NCBI RefSeq assembly: GCF_037027585.1
Contig: NZ_JAXCLE010000011.1
Location: 69,503 to 133,502, forward strand
Reading direction: 5' to 3'
Origin: Solibacillus ferritrahens
GTDB taxonomy: Bacteria > Bacillota > Bacilli > Bacillales_A > Planococcaceae
Length of the DNA: 64,000 nucleotides
Shown: piece after piece, positions 17,634 to 25,897 of the stretch
How the letters are laid out: every line of letters starts with the position of its first letter
Numbering within the stretch: position 1 is the stretch's first letter
Position numbers and translations under genes: made by a program
The notes under the pieces: generated by a model
What the model was told of the DNA's origin: nothing
What the model saw: the letters and a program-made list of their open reading frames with translations, nothing else
Database searches by the model: none

Positions 17634-18047
17634 ATGAAGGTCTTAAAAAAGGAGGAAGGTTTTACCTTAATAGAAGTAGTTAGTTCTATAGTAATTATCA
17701 CAATTGTGCTTCTTAGTTTTTCACAACTGTTTATTCAATCGAATAAAACAGCTGCTTATAATAATGAAAAACTTGTTGCGATTAATATGGCAGAAGCAGA
17801 GCTTGAACGCCTTAAACTAATGCCCTTCGCAGAATACCTCCCCTCTATAGATTCAACAAAGCTATATAATTTTGAAACAATATCTGACATCGAGAAGAAA
17901 CTATACTCTGACGGTGATAATTACCGCTTAAACATCAAAGCAACACAAACTTCCGAGGAAAAAAACAGAAAGCTTATTAATATCGTAATAACGGTAAAGT
18001 ATAGGAATTCAAAAAGCACTGTAGAGGGGTACATTAGATATGAATAA
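17634..18047 (+). CDS. Prepilin-like minor pilin (PilV-type)
   Basis: This 137-residue protein has a type III signal: a short basic leader MKVLKKEEG, cleavage after Gly9, then FTLIEVVSSIVIITIVLL with Glu5. The body is helical then beta. It contains AINMAEAELERLKL, typical of PilV-type minor pilins in which the domain follows a long helix. Minor pilins prime the pilus tip and would be processed by PilD of the divergent operon. It overlaps the next gene by 8 bp. Ribosome site GGGGGG precedes the ATG. Confidence 0.88.
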   Translation: MKVLKKEEGFTLIEVVSSIVIITIVLLSFSQLFIQSNKTAAYNNEKLVAINMAEAELERLKLMPFAEYLPSIDSTKLYNFETISDIEKKLYSDGDNYRLNIKATQTSEEKNRKLINIVITVKYRNSKSTVEGYIRYE

Positions 18048-18561
18048 TCAAAAAGGATTATCTTTAGTAGAACTTCTGGCGGCGATTGTTATTTTTAGTC
18101 TTATAGCGATATTTGCAACTACAATTCTTTTAAGCTCCATAAAAACTTATGCAAAGATTAATTCAGATACAATCCTTCGAGATGAGGCAGATTTAGTAAT
18201 GGCTAATTTAATTAAAGAAATATATATTTCTAAAGATTCAGAAATTATATTTACTGAAAATACCTCTAATCATAATTATTATATTAAACCTAAAATTCCT
18301 CCTATAGTGGGAACATCATCAGAGACAGGTTTTAAGGATAATAATATTGTAATCAAAGGCAAAAAAATAACACTTAATAATAGTACACTTGAAGTTATAT
18401 GGGATGAAACAAATATTAAGATTATTGAAGGAACAAATAGCGACCGATCTTACCATATTACATTGACACTTAAAAATAAAAACAAAAATGTCAAAAAAAC
18501 ATTCAGATCGGAAGTACGTTCTATAAATGATCTAGAGAGAGAAGATGAAGAGGATGATTAA
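18040..18561 (+). CDS. Prepilin-like minor pilin (PilW/ComGF-type)
   Basis: This 173-residue protein has a very short leader MNNQKG, cleavage after Gly6, then LSLVELLAAIVIFSLIAIFA with Glu5. The body is a polar, lysine-rich globular domain. Together with the genes on either side it forms a PilV-PilW-PilX-like set of minor pilins, whose order here matches that of proteobacterial clusters. Its start overlaps the previous gene and its end overlaps the next gene by 17 bp, so the three are likely translated together. Exact subclass is not certain. Confidence 0.82.
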   Translation: MNNQKGLSLVELLAAIVIFSLIAIFATTILLSSIKTYAKINSDTILRDEADLVMANLIKEIYISKDSEIIFTENTSNHNYYIKPKIPPIVGTSSETGFKDNNIVIKGKKITLNNSTLEVIWDETNIKIIEGTNSDRSYHITLTLKNKNKNVKKTFRSEVRSINDLEREDEEDD

Positions 18562-20482
18562 TGTAATCAGGAAAACAATTCGAAACTCAAATGGTTATGC
18601 GTTATTGTTAACATTAGGCATACTTATTTTATTCACAGTTCTTGGACTATCTTTAATGACTCTAACAATGAGCGGCACCGCCAAAAACAGTACTCGTGAA
18701 GACGATACACAGGCACTAAATCTAGCAGAAAAAGGGTTAGATTTTATACTTAATGAAATTAATACACATTTAGCGGAATTCACAAAAGAGGGAAAATCCA
18801 GAGATGACTTTATAGGCGAGTTAGAAAAATTTAATCAAAATAATTTAAGATATAAATGTACTTTTGACTCAAAAGGTATCCTAATTAAGGGGCTAAAAAT
18901 TACAACAAGTAACAGTCAAAATGATACATCGTTAGCTTGTATCAAATCCGTTCATGAAGTGAATGATGCAAATGGATTAAATGACTTAAAGAAAAAGTTA
19001 GAAATAATCAGCTTCGGCGAAGTAGATGGTAAAAACAAACAATTAATTACTTTTCTTGAAATAGGAGCAGATCACATACCTGAACAACTCAAATATACAT
19101 TAACTTCCAATGGGAACATTCATTTAAATGGAGCTGTGCAAATCACAGGCGATTTAAGATATAAAGGTAATTTAACTACGTATAACAAAGCACATATTAT
19201 TAAAGGAAGCCATTATTGGGTTGACAGCTTAAAACCCAGCATCAAGTCCACTAGTTCACGGAGTAATCCAAGAATAGTAGTTAGTAGGAATAGTAATTTT
19301 TACCATGTAAAAGACTCAAGTAATGCTAGTTCTCTATACACAGGTATTCATAATTTGAATACCTCTTATTTAACAATGGAAAGCGATATTTCAAAACTTT
19401 TTGATACGACTATTTTTGATAAAGTACCAACAGTTGTGACTACTGATTCTAATATTAATACAGTAGATGTGTCTGCTAAAAAAAATACTTACATCTTCAC
19501 TAGAAATTCAGCTAATGATATTCTAACAAATAAAAATGAATACAGTATACCAAACGGTGTCTATAAAAATAGAAGTTTTTTAGTTCACTATTATAGCACT
19601 TGTAACAAATCCTCCTGTAATAAATACGATCCCGAAGATAAGAATAGCACCTTTGAGCTAAATGGAGATTATGAATTTGATCAGTTAGCGACTTCCGCAA
19701 GTTTAAAAATAACTAGTCAAAATAAGAGTACAACAAAAGTAAAAATAAAAAATACATTATACGTAGAAGGAGATTTGATAATCGATGGGAATGTTGAACT
19801 CTCTGGAAGTATTTTTGTAAATGGCAGATTAAAGATCCATGAATCAAATTTAAAAACAAACGCTTTAATTTATGTGAATAATCCCGACGGATATACTAGA
19901 AACGGTTGGGTTTATTATGAACCTGTGGACATTCAATATTCAACTATTAACAGTCTTCCTTACAAAAATGAAAAGAATGAAACTGCAAATGGAACGTTAG
20001 TTATTTTTTCTAGAGGAAAAGTAAAGTTATCTAATAACTCTACATCGAGCCTACACGATAAACCTAGCGAAATATATGGCTTTTTCTACTCTGGAAAGGA
20101 GCTTGAAATTTATGGTTCAGGTTCTAATATGAAGATTCATGGCGGGGTATATGGAAGTAGAATAACATTACATGCTACTAGAGGTAATACGCAAGAGACC
20201 GCCCCTTCTCGTAGTGATGCTACTAGTTACAACAACTATAATGGTTTGTACGTTTTCAAAGAGACAATACAGGATGATATTACCACTAGAAGTTCAAATC
20301 AGTTAGTCGGTGATTCTCGTTGTAATTTCCCTACTAAAAGCAACCAAAAGAAATGCTATGATTACCATTCACGATTACAAATTCATTATAACGAAGATGT
20401 AATTAACACTTATATTGAATTAAACAGAGAGGAAGAGTTAATTTATAAAGTCGATCCTCCTAAATTTGTAGAGAGAAATTAA
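18545..20482 (+). CDS. Large PilX-type pilus-associated protein
   Basis: This 645-residue protein has a PilX-like N-terminus: a basic start, then YALLLTLGILILFTVLGLSL, with Gly17 before it and no Glu5, as in PilX proteins. An NLAEKGLDFIL helix follows. The rest is far larger than normal PilX (about 200 residues), Ser/Asn/Thr-rich, and includes a bactofilin-like beta segment (LYVEGDLIIDGNVELSGSI, about 407-425) that could form a beta-solenoid. Cysteine pairs occur in the middle and near the C-terminus. It may be a tip adhesin. The frame continues 39 codons beyond the stop, described separately. Confidence 0.78.
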   Translation: MKRMINVIRKTIRNSNGYALLLTLGILILFTVLGLSLMTLTMSGTAKNSTREDDTQALNLAEKGLDFILNEINTHLAEFTKEGKSRDDFIGELEKFNQNNLRYKCTFDSKGILIKGLKITTSNSQNDTSLACIKSVHEVNDANGLNDLKKKLEIISFGEVDGKNKQLITFLEIGADHIPEQLKYTLTSNGNIHLNGAVQITGDLRYKGNLTTYNKAHIIKGSHYWVDSLKPSIKSTSSRSNPRIVVSRNSNFYHVKDSSNASSLYTGIHNLNTSYLTMESDISKLFDTTIFDKVPTVVTTDSNINTVDVSAKKNTYIFTRNSANDILTNKNEYSIPNGVYKNRSFLVHYYSTCNKSSCNKYDPEDKNSTFELNGDYEFDQLATSASLKITSQNKSTTKVKIKNTLYVEGDLIIDGNVELSGSIFVNGRLKIHESNLKTNALIYVNNPDGYTRNGWVYYEPVDIQYSTINSLPYKNEKNETANGTLVIFSRGKVKLSNNSTSSLHDKPSEIYGFFYSGKELEIYGSGSNMKIHGGVYGSRITLHATRGNTQETAPSRSDATSYNNYNGLYVFKETIQDDITTRSSNQLVGDSRCNFPTKSNQKKCYDYHSRLQIHYNEDVINTYIELNREEELIYKVDPPKFVERN

Positions 20483-20602
20483 CTAATAGATTTCTTTCTT
20501 GCACCAGGTCATAAACCTTCAACTTATACAGAGCTTCTACGTAACGAAGAAGAAGAATATATTCAATCTCTTAGTGCACATGAAATAGTAGAACGCAAAT
20601 AA
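20483..20602 (+). pseudogene. In-frame coding-like extension after the PilX-type stop
   Basis: After the TAA at 20480-20482 the same frame reads 39 codons (including APGHKPSTYTELLRNEEEE) before another TAA. It has no start codon or ribosome site and looks like real protein. It is either the 3' remnant of another gene or an extension reached by stop read-through. I do not recognise the protein. Confidence 0.4.
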
Positions 20603-20628
20603 GACTTCTACTTACAATAAAATTCAAA

Positions 20629-20670
20629 AAAGCACCTATCCAATTTAATATTGTAATAGGTGCTTTATTT
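20629..20670. terminator. Bidirectional terminator between pil genes and pbuX
   Basis: A perfect 11-bp stem (20629-20639 with 20656-20666) with T and A runs on its two sides ends both convergent transcripts. Confidence 0.88.
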
Positions 20671-20688
20671 TAGAATAATCTCTTTACT

Positions 20689-21978
20689 CTATTCCATCAC
20701 ATGCATTGGATCTCTTCGCTTCGGCCCAATCATATTAAACAACACATTTAAGAAAATCGCCGTTACAGACCCCGCAACAATCCCATTAGAAGTCAAAATC
20801 GACATCCATGATGGAAGGTTTTCGAAGATACCTGGTACAGTAGCAACACCAATCCCTAAACCAACACCAAGTGCTGCGACCATTGCGTTTTCCATTGATT
20901 TTGCAATTTCTGGTGCTAGCATTCTAACACCTTGCGTGATCACCATACCGAACATTGCTAGCATCGCTGCACCAAGTACTGGTGTTGGGATGATTGTAGT
21001 TAATGCCGCAAGTTTTGGCAGGAATCCAAGTGCAACTAGCATACCGCCTGTAATGAAGATTACTTTGCGGTCGCGTACGCCTGACATTTGAATTAATCCT
21101 ACGTTTTGCGAGAATGTTGTGTACGGGAAGGCGTTGAAAATACCACCGATAATCGATGCTAATCCTTCTGCACGGTACCCTTTAGATAAATCTTTTGAAG
21201 TTAAATCTTTTTTAGTAATATCACTTAAAGCATAATAAACACCTGTTGATTCTACTAATGATACCATTGCTACTAATGTCATTGTTAAAATGGCAGAAGC
21301 GTTAAATGTCGGTGTTGCTAAGTAAAATGGCTGCATAATGTGTAACCAAGAAGCATCGGCTACTGGTGCGAAATCGACTTTGCCCATAAAAATACCGATA
21401 ATTGTTCCTGTCACCATTCCTAGTAAAATCGCAATGGCACGAACGAAGCCAACTGTGAATCTATAAATCACTAAAATGATTAGTAACGTAATAAATGCTA
21501 AGGCTACGTTTGAACCTGATGCAAAGTCAGCTGCGCCTTGACCACCAGCCATATTATTGATTGCTACCGGTATTAGGCTAATCCCGATAATTGTTACGAC
21601 AGAACCTGTTACAACAGGAGGGAAAAACGGAATTAATTTACCGAAAAGACCACCGATTAATACGATAATAATACCCGATGCGATAATGGCTCCATAAACA
21701 TCGCCTAAACTGCCGCCAGAACCGATTGCAATAATCGGACTTACTGCTGTAAATGTACAACCGAGTACAACCGGTAAACCGATTCCGATAACTTTACCCT
21801 TCCAAACTTGCAGAAGTGTTGCCACACCGCACATGAAAATATCGATTGCTACTAAATATGTCATTTGTGCCGAACTGAACCCTAATGCCCCACCGATAAT
21901 TAACGGTACTAAAATCGCTCCTGCATACATTGCCAGCAGATGCTGAATACCAAGCATCGTTGCTTTTGTGTTATTCAT
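20689..21978 (-). CDS. pbuX: Xanthine permease (NCS2 family)
   Basis: This 429-residue, 14-segment nucleobase:cation symporter resembles Bacillus PbuX. It starts near GIQHLLAMYAGAILVPLIIGGALG, the family N-terminal motif with the Gln-His pair. Later segments include SVVTIIGISLIPVAINNMAGG, SLVESTGVYYALSDI (substrate site Glu) and NAFPYTTFSQNVGLIQMSG, the NCS2 signature. It imports xanthine with protons. It follows xpt by 74 bp on the same strand, so both are under the guanine riboswitch upstream of xpt, as in B. subtilis. Confidence 0.95.
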   Translation of the reverse strand: MNNTKATMLGIQHLLAMYAGAILVPLIIGGALGFSSAQMTYLVAIDIFMCGVATLLQVWKGKVIGIGLPVVLGCTFTAVSPIIAIGSGGSLGDVYGAIIASGIIIVLIGGLFGKLIPFFPPVVTGSVVTIIGISLIPVAINNMAGGQGAADFASGSNVALAFITLLIILVIYRFTVGFVRAIAILLGMVTGTIIGIFMGKVDFAPVADASWLHIMQPFYLATPTFNASAILTMTLVAMVSLVESTGVYYALSDITKKDLTSKDLSKGYRAEGLASIIGGIFNAFPYTTFSQNVGLIQMSGVRDRKVIFITGGMLVALGFLPKLAALTTIIPTPVLGAAMLAMFGMVITQGVRMLAPEIAKSMENAMVAALGVGLGIGVATVPGIFENLPSWMSILTSNGIVAGSVTAIFLNVLFNMIGPKRRDPMHVME

Positions 21979-22052
21979 AAAAAGTTTTCCTCCAATTATA
22001 GATGCACTCTTAATATGTTAATTACATGATTTGAACTGTATTGTTTTAATGC

Positions 22053-22625
22053 TTAATCGTAGAATTCTACTTTGCCATTTGCCAGCGACTTAATATTTGC
22101 CAAAGATTCAATGCGTAATCCTTGTTCACGTAATGCTTTGCCACCCTGTTGGAAGCCTTTTTCGATTACAATTCCCGCACCAATAATTGTAGCGCCTGCT
22201 TGATTTACAATATCAATTAAACCTTTTAGCGCTTCACCATTAGCTAAGAAGTCATCAATAATAACAACATTATCATCAGCTGTTATGAACTTCTGCGATA
22301 CCGAGATTTCGTTTGTCTCGTTTTTTGTAAAAGAATGTACTTTTGATGTATACAAATTATCCGTTAACGTAAGTGATTTGCGTTTACGTGCAAATACAAC
22401 TGGTGCACCAAGCGTTAAACCCAAAAATGTTGCTGGAGCAATTCCTGATGATTCAATTGTCAGTACTTTCGTTATTATTTGGTCAGAATAACGCTTTGCA
22501 AATTCATCGCCAATTTCCTTCATTAAAAACGGGTCGATTTGGTGGTTTAGAAATGAATCTACTTTTAGTACCACGTCTGAAAGAACTTCGCCCTCTTGTT
22601 CAATTTTTTCTTTTAAAAGTTTCAT
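22053..22625 (-). CDS. xpt: Xanthine phosphoribosyltransferase
   Basis: This 190-residue purine salvage enzyme converts xanthine and PRPP to XMP. It has the N-terminal MKLLKEKIEQEGEVLSDVVLKVDSF region common to Xpt, the VLTIESSGIAPA stretch, and the PRPP-binding loop VVIIDDFLANGEAL. I use the ATG at 22625, about 8 bp after a GGGGG site; a TTG six bases upstream in the same frame is possible. It is the first gene of the xpt-pbuX operon and is directly preceded by a terminator controlled by a guanine riboswitch. Confidence 0.95.
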   Translation of the reverse strand: MKLLKEKIEQEGEVLSDVVLKVDSFLNHQIDPFLMKEIGDEFAKRYSDQIITKVLTIESSGIAPATFLGLTLGAPVVFARKRKSLTLTDNLYTSKVHSFTKNETNEISVSQKFITADDNVVIIDDFLANGEALKGLIDIVNQAGATIIGAGIVIEKGFQQGGKALREQGLRIESLANIKSLANGKVEFYD

Positions 22626-22651
22626 ATACAATTCCCCCTCTATTTTTGGAT

Positions 22652-22701
22652 AAAAAAAATCGGCAGACCTGCTCCCTACAATGAGTGGAGCAAGACTTCC
22701 G
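22652..22701 (-). terminator. Riboswitch expression-platform terminator
   Basis: On the minus strand the arms 22701-22687 and 22675-22661 form a G/C-rich stem followed by eight U residues (22660-22652). The 5' arm and loop (ending ACTCAT) can instead pair with the P1 3' strand of the aptamer: 10 of 11 bases around ATGAGTGAAGC match, so terminator and aptamer are mutually exclusive. Confidence 0.92.
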
Positions 22702-22773
22702 AATACAGTTCAAAAGTAATAACAAATGAGGTGCACAAATAAATATTGGACGGGTCATTCGTTAACATGCTTC

Positions 22774-22842
22774 ACTCATAGTCGATTCATTTACGGTAAA
22801 TCGGTAGAAACTTGCAAGCCTTATCCTTGCGATTATATGAGT
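22774..22842 (-). ncRNA. Guanine-class purine riboswitch aptamer
   Basis: P1 pairs ACTCATA with TATGAGT. Between them are ATAATCGC, GGATAAGG, GTTTCTACCG and CCGTAAATG, all strongly conserved in the purine riboswitch, ending in GACTATGAGT. The base at the position equivalent to xpt nucleotide 74 is C, which specifies guanine/hypoxanthine rather than adenine. Ligand binding stabilises P1 and allows the downstream terminator to form, switching off xpt-pbuX. Confidence 0.97.
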
Positions 22843-22873
22843 AAAGTTATTAAGTTTAATATTGAATGTCCCA

Positions 22874-22902
22874 ATTATAATCATGTAAATCTTATATTGC
22901 AA
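22874..22902 (-). promoter_or_regulatory. Promoter of the xpt-pbuX operon
   Basis: On the minus strand: TTGCAA (22902-22897), 17-bp spacer, perfect TATAAT (22879-22874). It would start transcription about 25 nt before the riboswitch aptamer. Confidence 0.88.
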
Positions 22903-22982
22903 TAATCTCACAAAAGTAAAACTATTCTTATTTTTCGGAAATTTGAACAAAAAAGTGATAATACCGAAGTGAATGTTCGGCT

Positions 22983-23714
22983 TTAGGCTTTTACCAATAA
23001 ATTCTTGGCTAAATTTTCTTTGAATCGTTCGAAATTTTTCCCCTCAGAGCCAAAATAGCTCATACTACGTGTTACAAAAACGAGGGTCTTCTTTCCATTA
23101 CCATAACTCACCTCAGCAATTGCACCCATTTCCTCCAGAACTTGCACTTTCATCTCATCTTCATTGAAAATAACAATATTCTCTGCATATAGAGTTTTAA
23201 ATTGATTGAAGGTAGCTGACCCTTGTAAAATAATGATTTCCGGCTGAAACTCTTCCATTACTTCTTTGAAAATTGTTTGCCCGCGTTCAAAATTAGCGGC
23301 ATCTTCTTTTTTTGCATTTTTTGCATGATCTGTCAATTCTATTTGATACGTATTTAAAGAAGTATAAATAAGCGATTCGTTATAATGCTTTTTTAGCCAT
23401 GCCTCAAATTGTAAAGAACCTTTAAATTCACGAGGGGCTCCCTTTATTTCACTCAAATAAAGCTCTTTTAAAAGCTCTCTATTTACTAATGACTCTGCAA
23501 AAATCTGTTCACTTCTATCTTCTACTTTAAAAAAGGGTACTGCGTTTGTGCTGATTAGGAAAATTCGTGATTTGTAGGGATTTCCATTTGTTAAAAACGG
23601 ACGAAACGCTACAATTTTTCCATCTTCGCCCATTAACCATTGATGCATTTTCTTATATAAACCTGTTGAAATAGGCATTCCTAACACTTCCTTATAACTA
23701 TAGAGATTTTTCAT
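22983..23714 (-). CDS. Unknown protein, possibly uracil-DNA-glycosylase-like fold
   Basis: This 243-residue soluble protein has no signal peptide. I do not recognise a named family. Segments such as SRIFLISTNAVPFF, SLIYTSLNTYQIE and FQPEIIILQGSATFNQF resemble the core strands of the uracil-DNA glycosylase superfamily (strand, substrate region, and a late strand ending in a glycine), but the catalytic motifs of characterised UDGs are not seen, so this is tentative. A short hairpin with a T run follows the stop. It stands alone between the riboswitch region and a phased repeat array. Confidence 0.6.
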   Translation of the reverse strand: MKNLYSYKEVLGMPISTGLYKKMHQWLMGEDGKIVAFRPFLTNGNPYKSRIFLISTNAVPFFKVEDRSEQIFAESLVNRELLKELYLSEIKGAPREFKGSLQFEAWLKKHYNESLIYTSLNTYQIELTDHAKNAKKEDAANFERGQTIFKEVMEEFQPEIIILQGSATFNQFKTLYAENIVIFNEDEMKVQVLEEMGAIAEVSYGNGKKTLVFVTRSMSYFGSEGKNFERFKENLAKNLLVKA

Positions 23715-23810
23715 TTCTTCTATAATACCATTCCTTCCTTTTAAAGTATAAAAGTTAGGCTAAAGGGCATTTCATAATCGAGAGCAAAATTATTTTCACC
23801 GCTACATTTG

Positions 23811-23930
23811 CGATAATAGACACTTAAATACATATATTCGCCACCTACATGAACATTTTAGACACTCTGTTTCACTTAATAGACACTCTCCCTTACATAT
23901 TCGTCACTTCGTTCTCCTTAATGTCCACTT
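23811..23930. repeat. Phased repeat array, TAGACAC-like, exact 21-bp period
   Basis: Core CAC occurs at 23821, 23842, 23863, 23884, 23905 and 23926, each exactly 21 bp apart. The context is usually TAGACAC or TTCGYCAC preceded by AT-rich DNA; an earlier unit may lie at 23797. Sequence between cores is not conserved. The 304-bp gap 23715-24018 holds this array and the lysP terminator only. Confidence 0.75.
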
Positions 23931-23974
23931 TCAAAACTAATTAAATTAAACAGCACAAGCTCCATTCACTCCAC

Positions 23975-24012
23975 AAAAAAAACGCAATGAAAGCTGATGC
24001 TAACATTACGTT
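23975..24012 (-). terminator. Terminator after lysine permease
   Basis: Nine-pair stem with one wobble (24012-24004 with 23989-23981 on the minus strand) followed by a run of T (plus-strand A6). Confidence 0.88.
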
Positions 24013-24018
24013 TTAATC

Positions 24019-25476
24019 TTATTTATTTGATAAATCACAGTCCATTAAAGGAACGATTTTTGTTTTATGTTTTACCTTATAGAAAATCCATAATGAAGCA
24101 AATAACGGTAAGCCGATGTATGAAACAACAACGCCATACCAGTCAATTGTCCCGCCCATAAAGGCCATATAGTTTTGACCAAGTACAACAATCATACATA
24201 ATGCAAAGGCAAACAGCGGGCCGAATGGGAAGAATTTTGATACATATGGTAAATCACTTAATGACTTTCCTTGTGCGACATATGCGCGACGGAAGCGATA
24301 ATGACTAATCGCAATACCGAGCCATGCAATAAAGCCGGACATACCTGAAGCGTTCAATAACCAAATATATACGACACCATCGCCAAAGAATGAAGCTAAA
24401 AATGCTAGTGAACCTACTGCTAATGTAGCAAGTAAGGCATACATCGGAATGCCGCGCGTCGTTACTTTCATAAACAGTTTTGGTGCTTTGCCATCTACTG
24501 CTAATTGATAAAGCATACGACTTGCTGCATAAAGACCTGAGTTCCCTGCAGAAAGCATTGCTGTTAAAATAATCGCATTCATAACAGATGCTGCAAATGC
24601 GACACCTAAGTTTTCAAATACTAATGTAAATGGACTTGTCGCAATATCTTCTGATAAAAGGCGTGAATCTGTATATGGAATAAGTAATCCAATTGCGCCA
24701 ATAGCGAAAATGTAAAACAGTAAAATACGCCAAAACACTGATTTTACCGCCTTTGGAATGTTTTTTCCTGGGTCGTCTGTTTCACCTGCTGTTACACCAA
24801 GCATTTCCGTACCTTGGAATGAGAAACCAGCTGCCAAGAAAATACCGAATAGTGCCAGGAAGCCCCCGTTAAATGGTGCATCTCCTGCAAAAAAGTTCGT
24901 GAAGCCCACCGGGTCATTCCCACCTAAAATTCCGAAAATCATTAAAAAGCTGACAATGATAAATACAATAACCGTTGCAACTTTAATCATCGCGAACCAA
25001 TATTCTGCTTCACCAAAAGCTTTTACAGATAACAAGTTAAACGTTAATACGACCGCTATAAATAAAAGCGTCCATACAATCGACGAGCTGTCCGGGAACC
25101 AATATTTCATAATTAATGAAACGGCAGCAATTTCCGCCGCAATCGTAATTGCCCAGTTGTACCAATAGTTCCAACCAAGCGCAAATCCTAATGCCGGGTC
25201 TACAAATTTCGTTGCATACGTACTAAACGAACCTGATGTCGGCATATAAGCAGCCATTTCACCTAATGACGTCATTAGGAAATATACCATAACCCCGATT
25301 AATGCATATGCGAGCAATGCCCCACCAGGACCTGCCTGTGCAATGGCACCACCTGATGCTAAAAATAGTCCTGTACCAATCGTTCCACCTAACGAAATCA
25401 TCGTAACATGGCGGCTTTTTAATCCTCTTTTCAGCTCGTTTTTATTGCCGAGCTGATCTATTTTAATTTCACTCAT
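24019..25476 (-). CDS. lysP: Lysine-specific amino acid permease
   Basis: This 485-residue, 12-segment APC-superfamily permease of the AAT family begins ELKRGLKSRHVTMISLGGTIGTGLFLASG, a family signature, and has PTSGSFSTYATKFVDPALGFA. The length and N-terminal half resemble LysP. The upstream lysine riboswitch with a terminator supports lysine as the substrate, since these elements control lysine biosynthesis and uptake. I use the ATG at 25476 (GGGAG site upstream); the longer frame runs into the terminator hairpin. Some related permeases carry arginine or histidine, so the specificity rests on the riboswitch. Confidence 0.9.
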   Translation of the reverse strand: MSEIKIDQLGNKNELKRGLKSRHVTMISLGGTIGTGLFLASGGAIAQAGPGGALLAYALIGVMVYFLMTSLGEMAAYMPTSGSFSTYATKFVDPALGFALGWNYWYNWAITIAAEIAAVSLIMKYWFPDSSSIVWTLLFIAVVLTFNLLSVKAFGEAEYWFAMIKVATVIVFIIVSFLMIFGILGGNDPVGFTNFFAGDAPFNGGFLALFGIFLAAGFSFQGTEMLGVTAGETDDPGKNIPKAVKSVFWRILLFYIFAIGAIGLLIPYTDSRLLSEDIATSPFTLVFENLGVAFAASVMNAIILTAMLSAGNSGLYAASRMLYQLAVDGKAPKLFMKVTTRGIPMYALLATLAVGSLAFLASFFGDGVVYIWLLNASGMSGFIAWLGIAISHYRFRRAYVAQGKSLSDLPYVSKFFPFGPLFAFALCMIVVLGQNYMAFMGGTIDWYGVVVSYIGLPLFASLWIFYKVKHKTKIVPLMDCDLSNK

Positions 25477-25512
25477 GATTATAAAACTCCCTTTTTGTTT
25501 TGTTCGGTGAAG

Positions 25513-25550
25513 TGTAAAAAGAAAAACCACCACAAGTTTTTGTGATGGTT
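25513..25550 (-). terminator. Terminator of the lysine riboswitch
   Basis: On the minus strand AACCATCAC pairs with GTGGTGGTT (25550-25542 with 25533-25525) and a T-rich tract follows. It precedes the lysP start by about 37 nt and is the off-state structure. Confidence 0.9.
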
Positions 25551-25576
25551 ATAATTACACCTCATCAAACTTGAAA

Positions 25577-25745
25577 GATAGCTCAACACATGCTTACACA
25601 TGTGACAGTTCTGTTCCTTATCGGAGACAGCCCCAGCGTTATATTTAAGAAGAAAAATAACACTTCGGCAATCATTCCTTTCATAAAGCTTCACAGATTC
25701 TTCTCAATCTCCGCTATACTAATTTTAATGATTGCGACCTCTACC
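25577..25745 (-). ncRNA. Lysine riboswitch (L box)
   Basis: On the minus strand the 169-nt element starts GGTAGAGGTCGC and ends GAGCTATC, which close P1. It contains AGTATAGCGGAGA, CTGTGAAG, GAAAGGAATGATTGCCGAAG, CGCTGGGGCTGTC and ACTGTCACATG in the order and spacing of the L-box consensus. Lysine binding favours the downstream terminator, so lysP is expressed when lysine is scarce. Confidence 0.96.
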
Positions 25746-25897
25746 CCATACATTTACATGAGGTAATATATTTAATTGAAATAATGATTATTAGTCTAAC
25801 ATAATATTTTTTTGATGGCAACGCGTTGCTATTTTTCAGTTTTTTAAGATTATTCTCACTATTCAACGGCGTTGTTGCAGGAAAAGGAGCCTCATTC

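Noticed and set aside
20660..21091. A 143-codon plus-strand frame over pbuX
   Set aside because: Antisense to pbuX and overlapping the terminator; no start signal.
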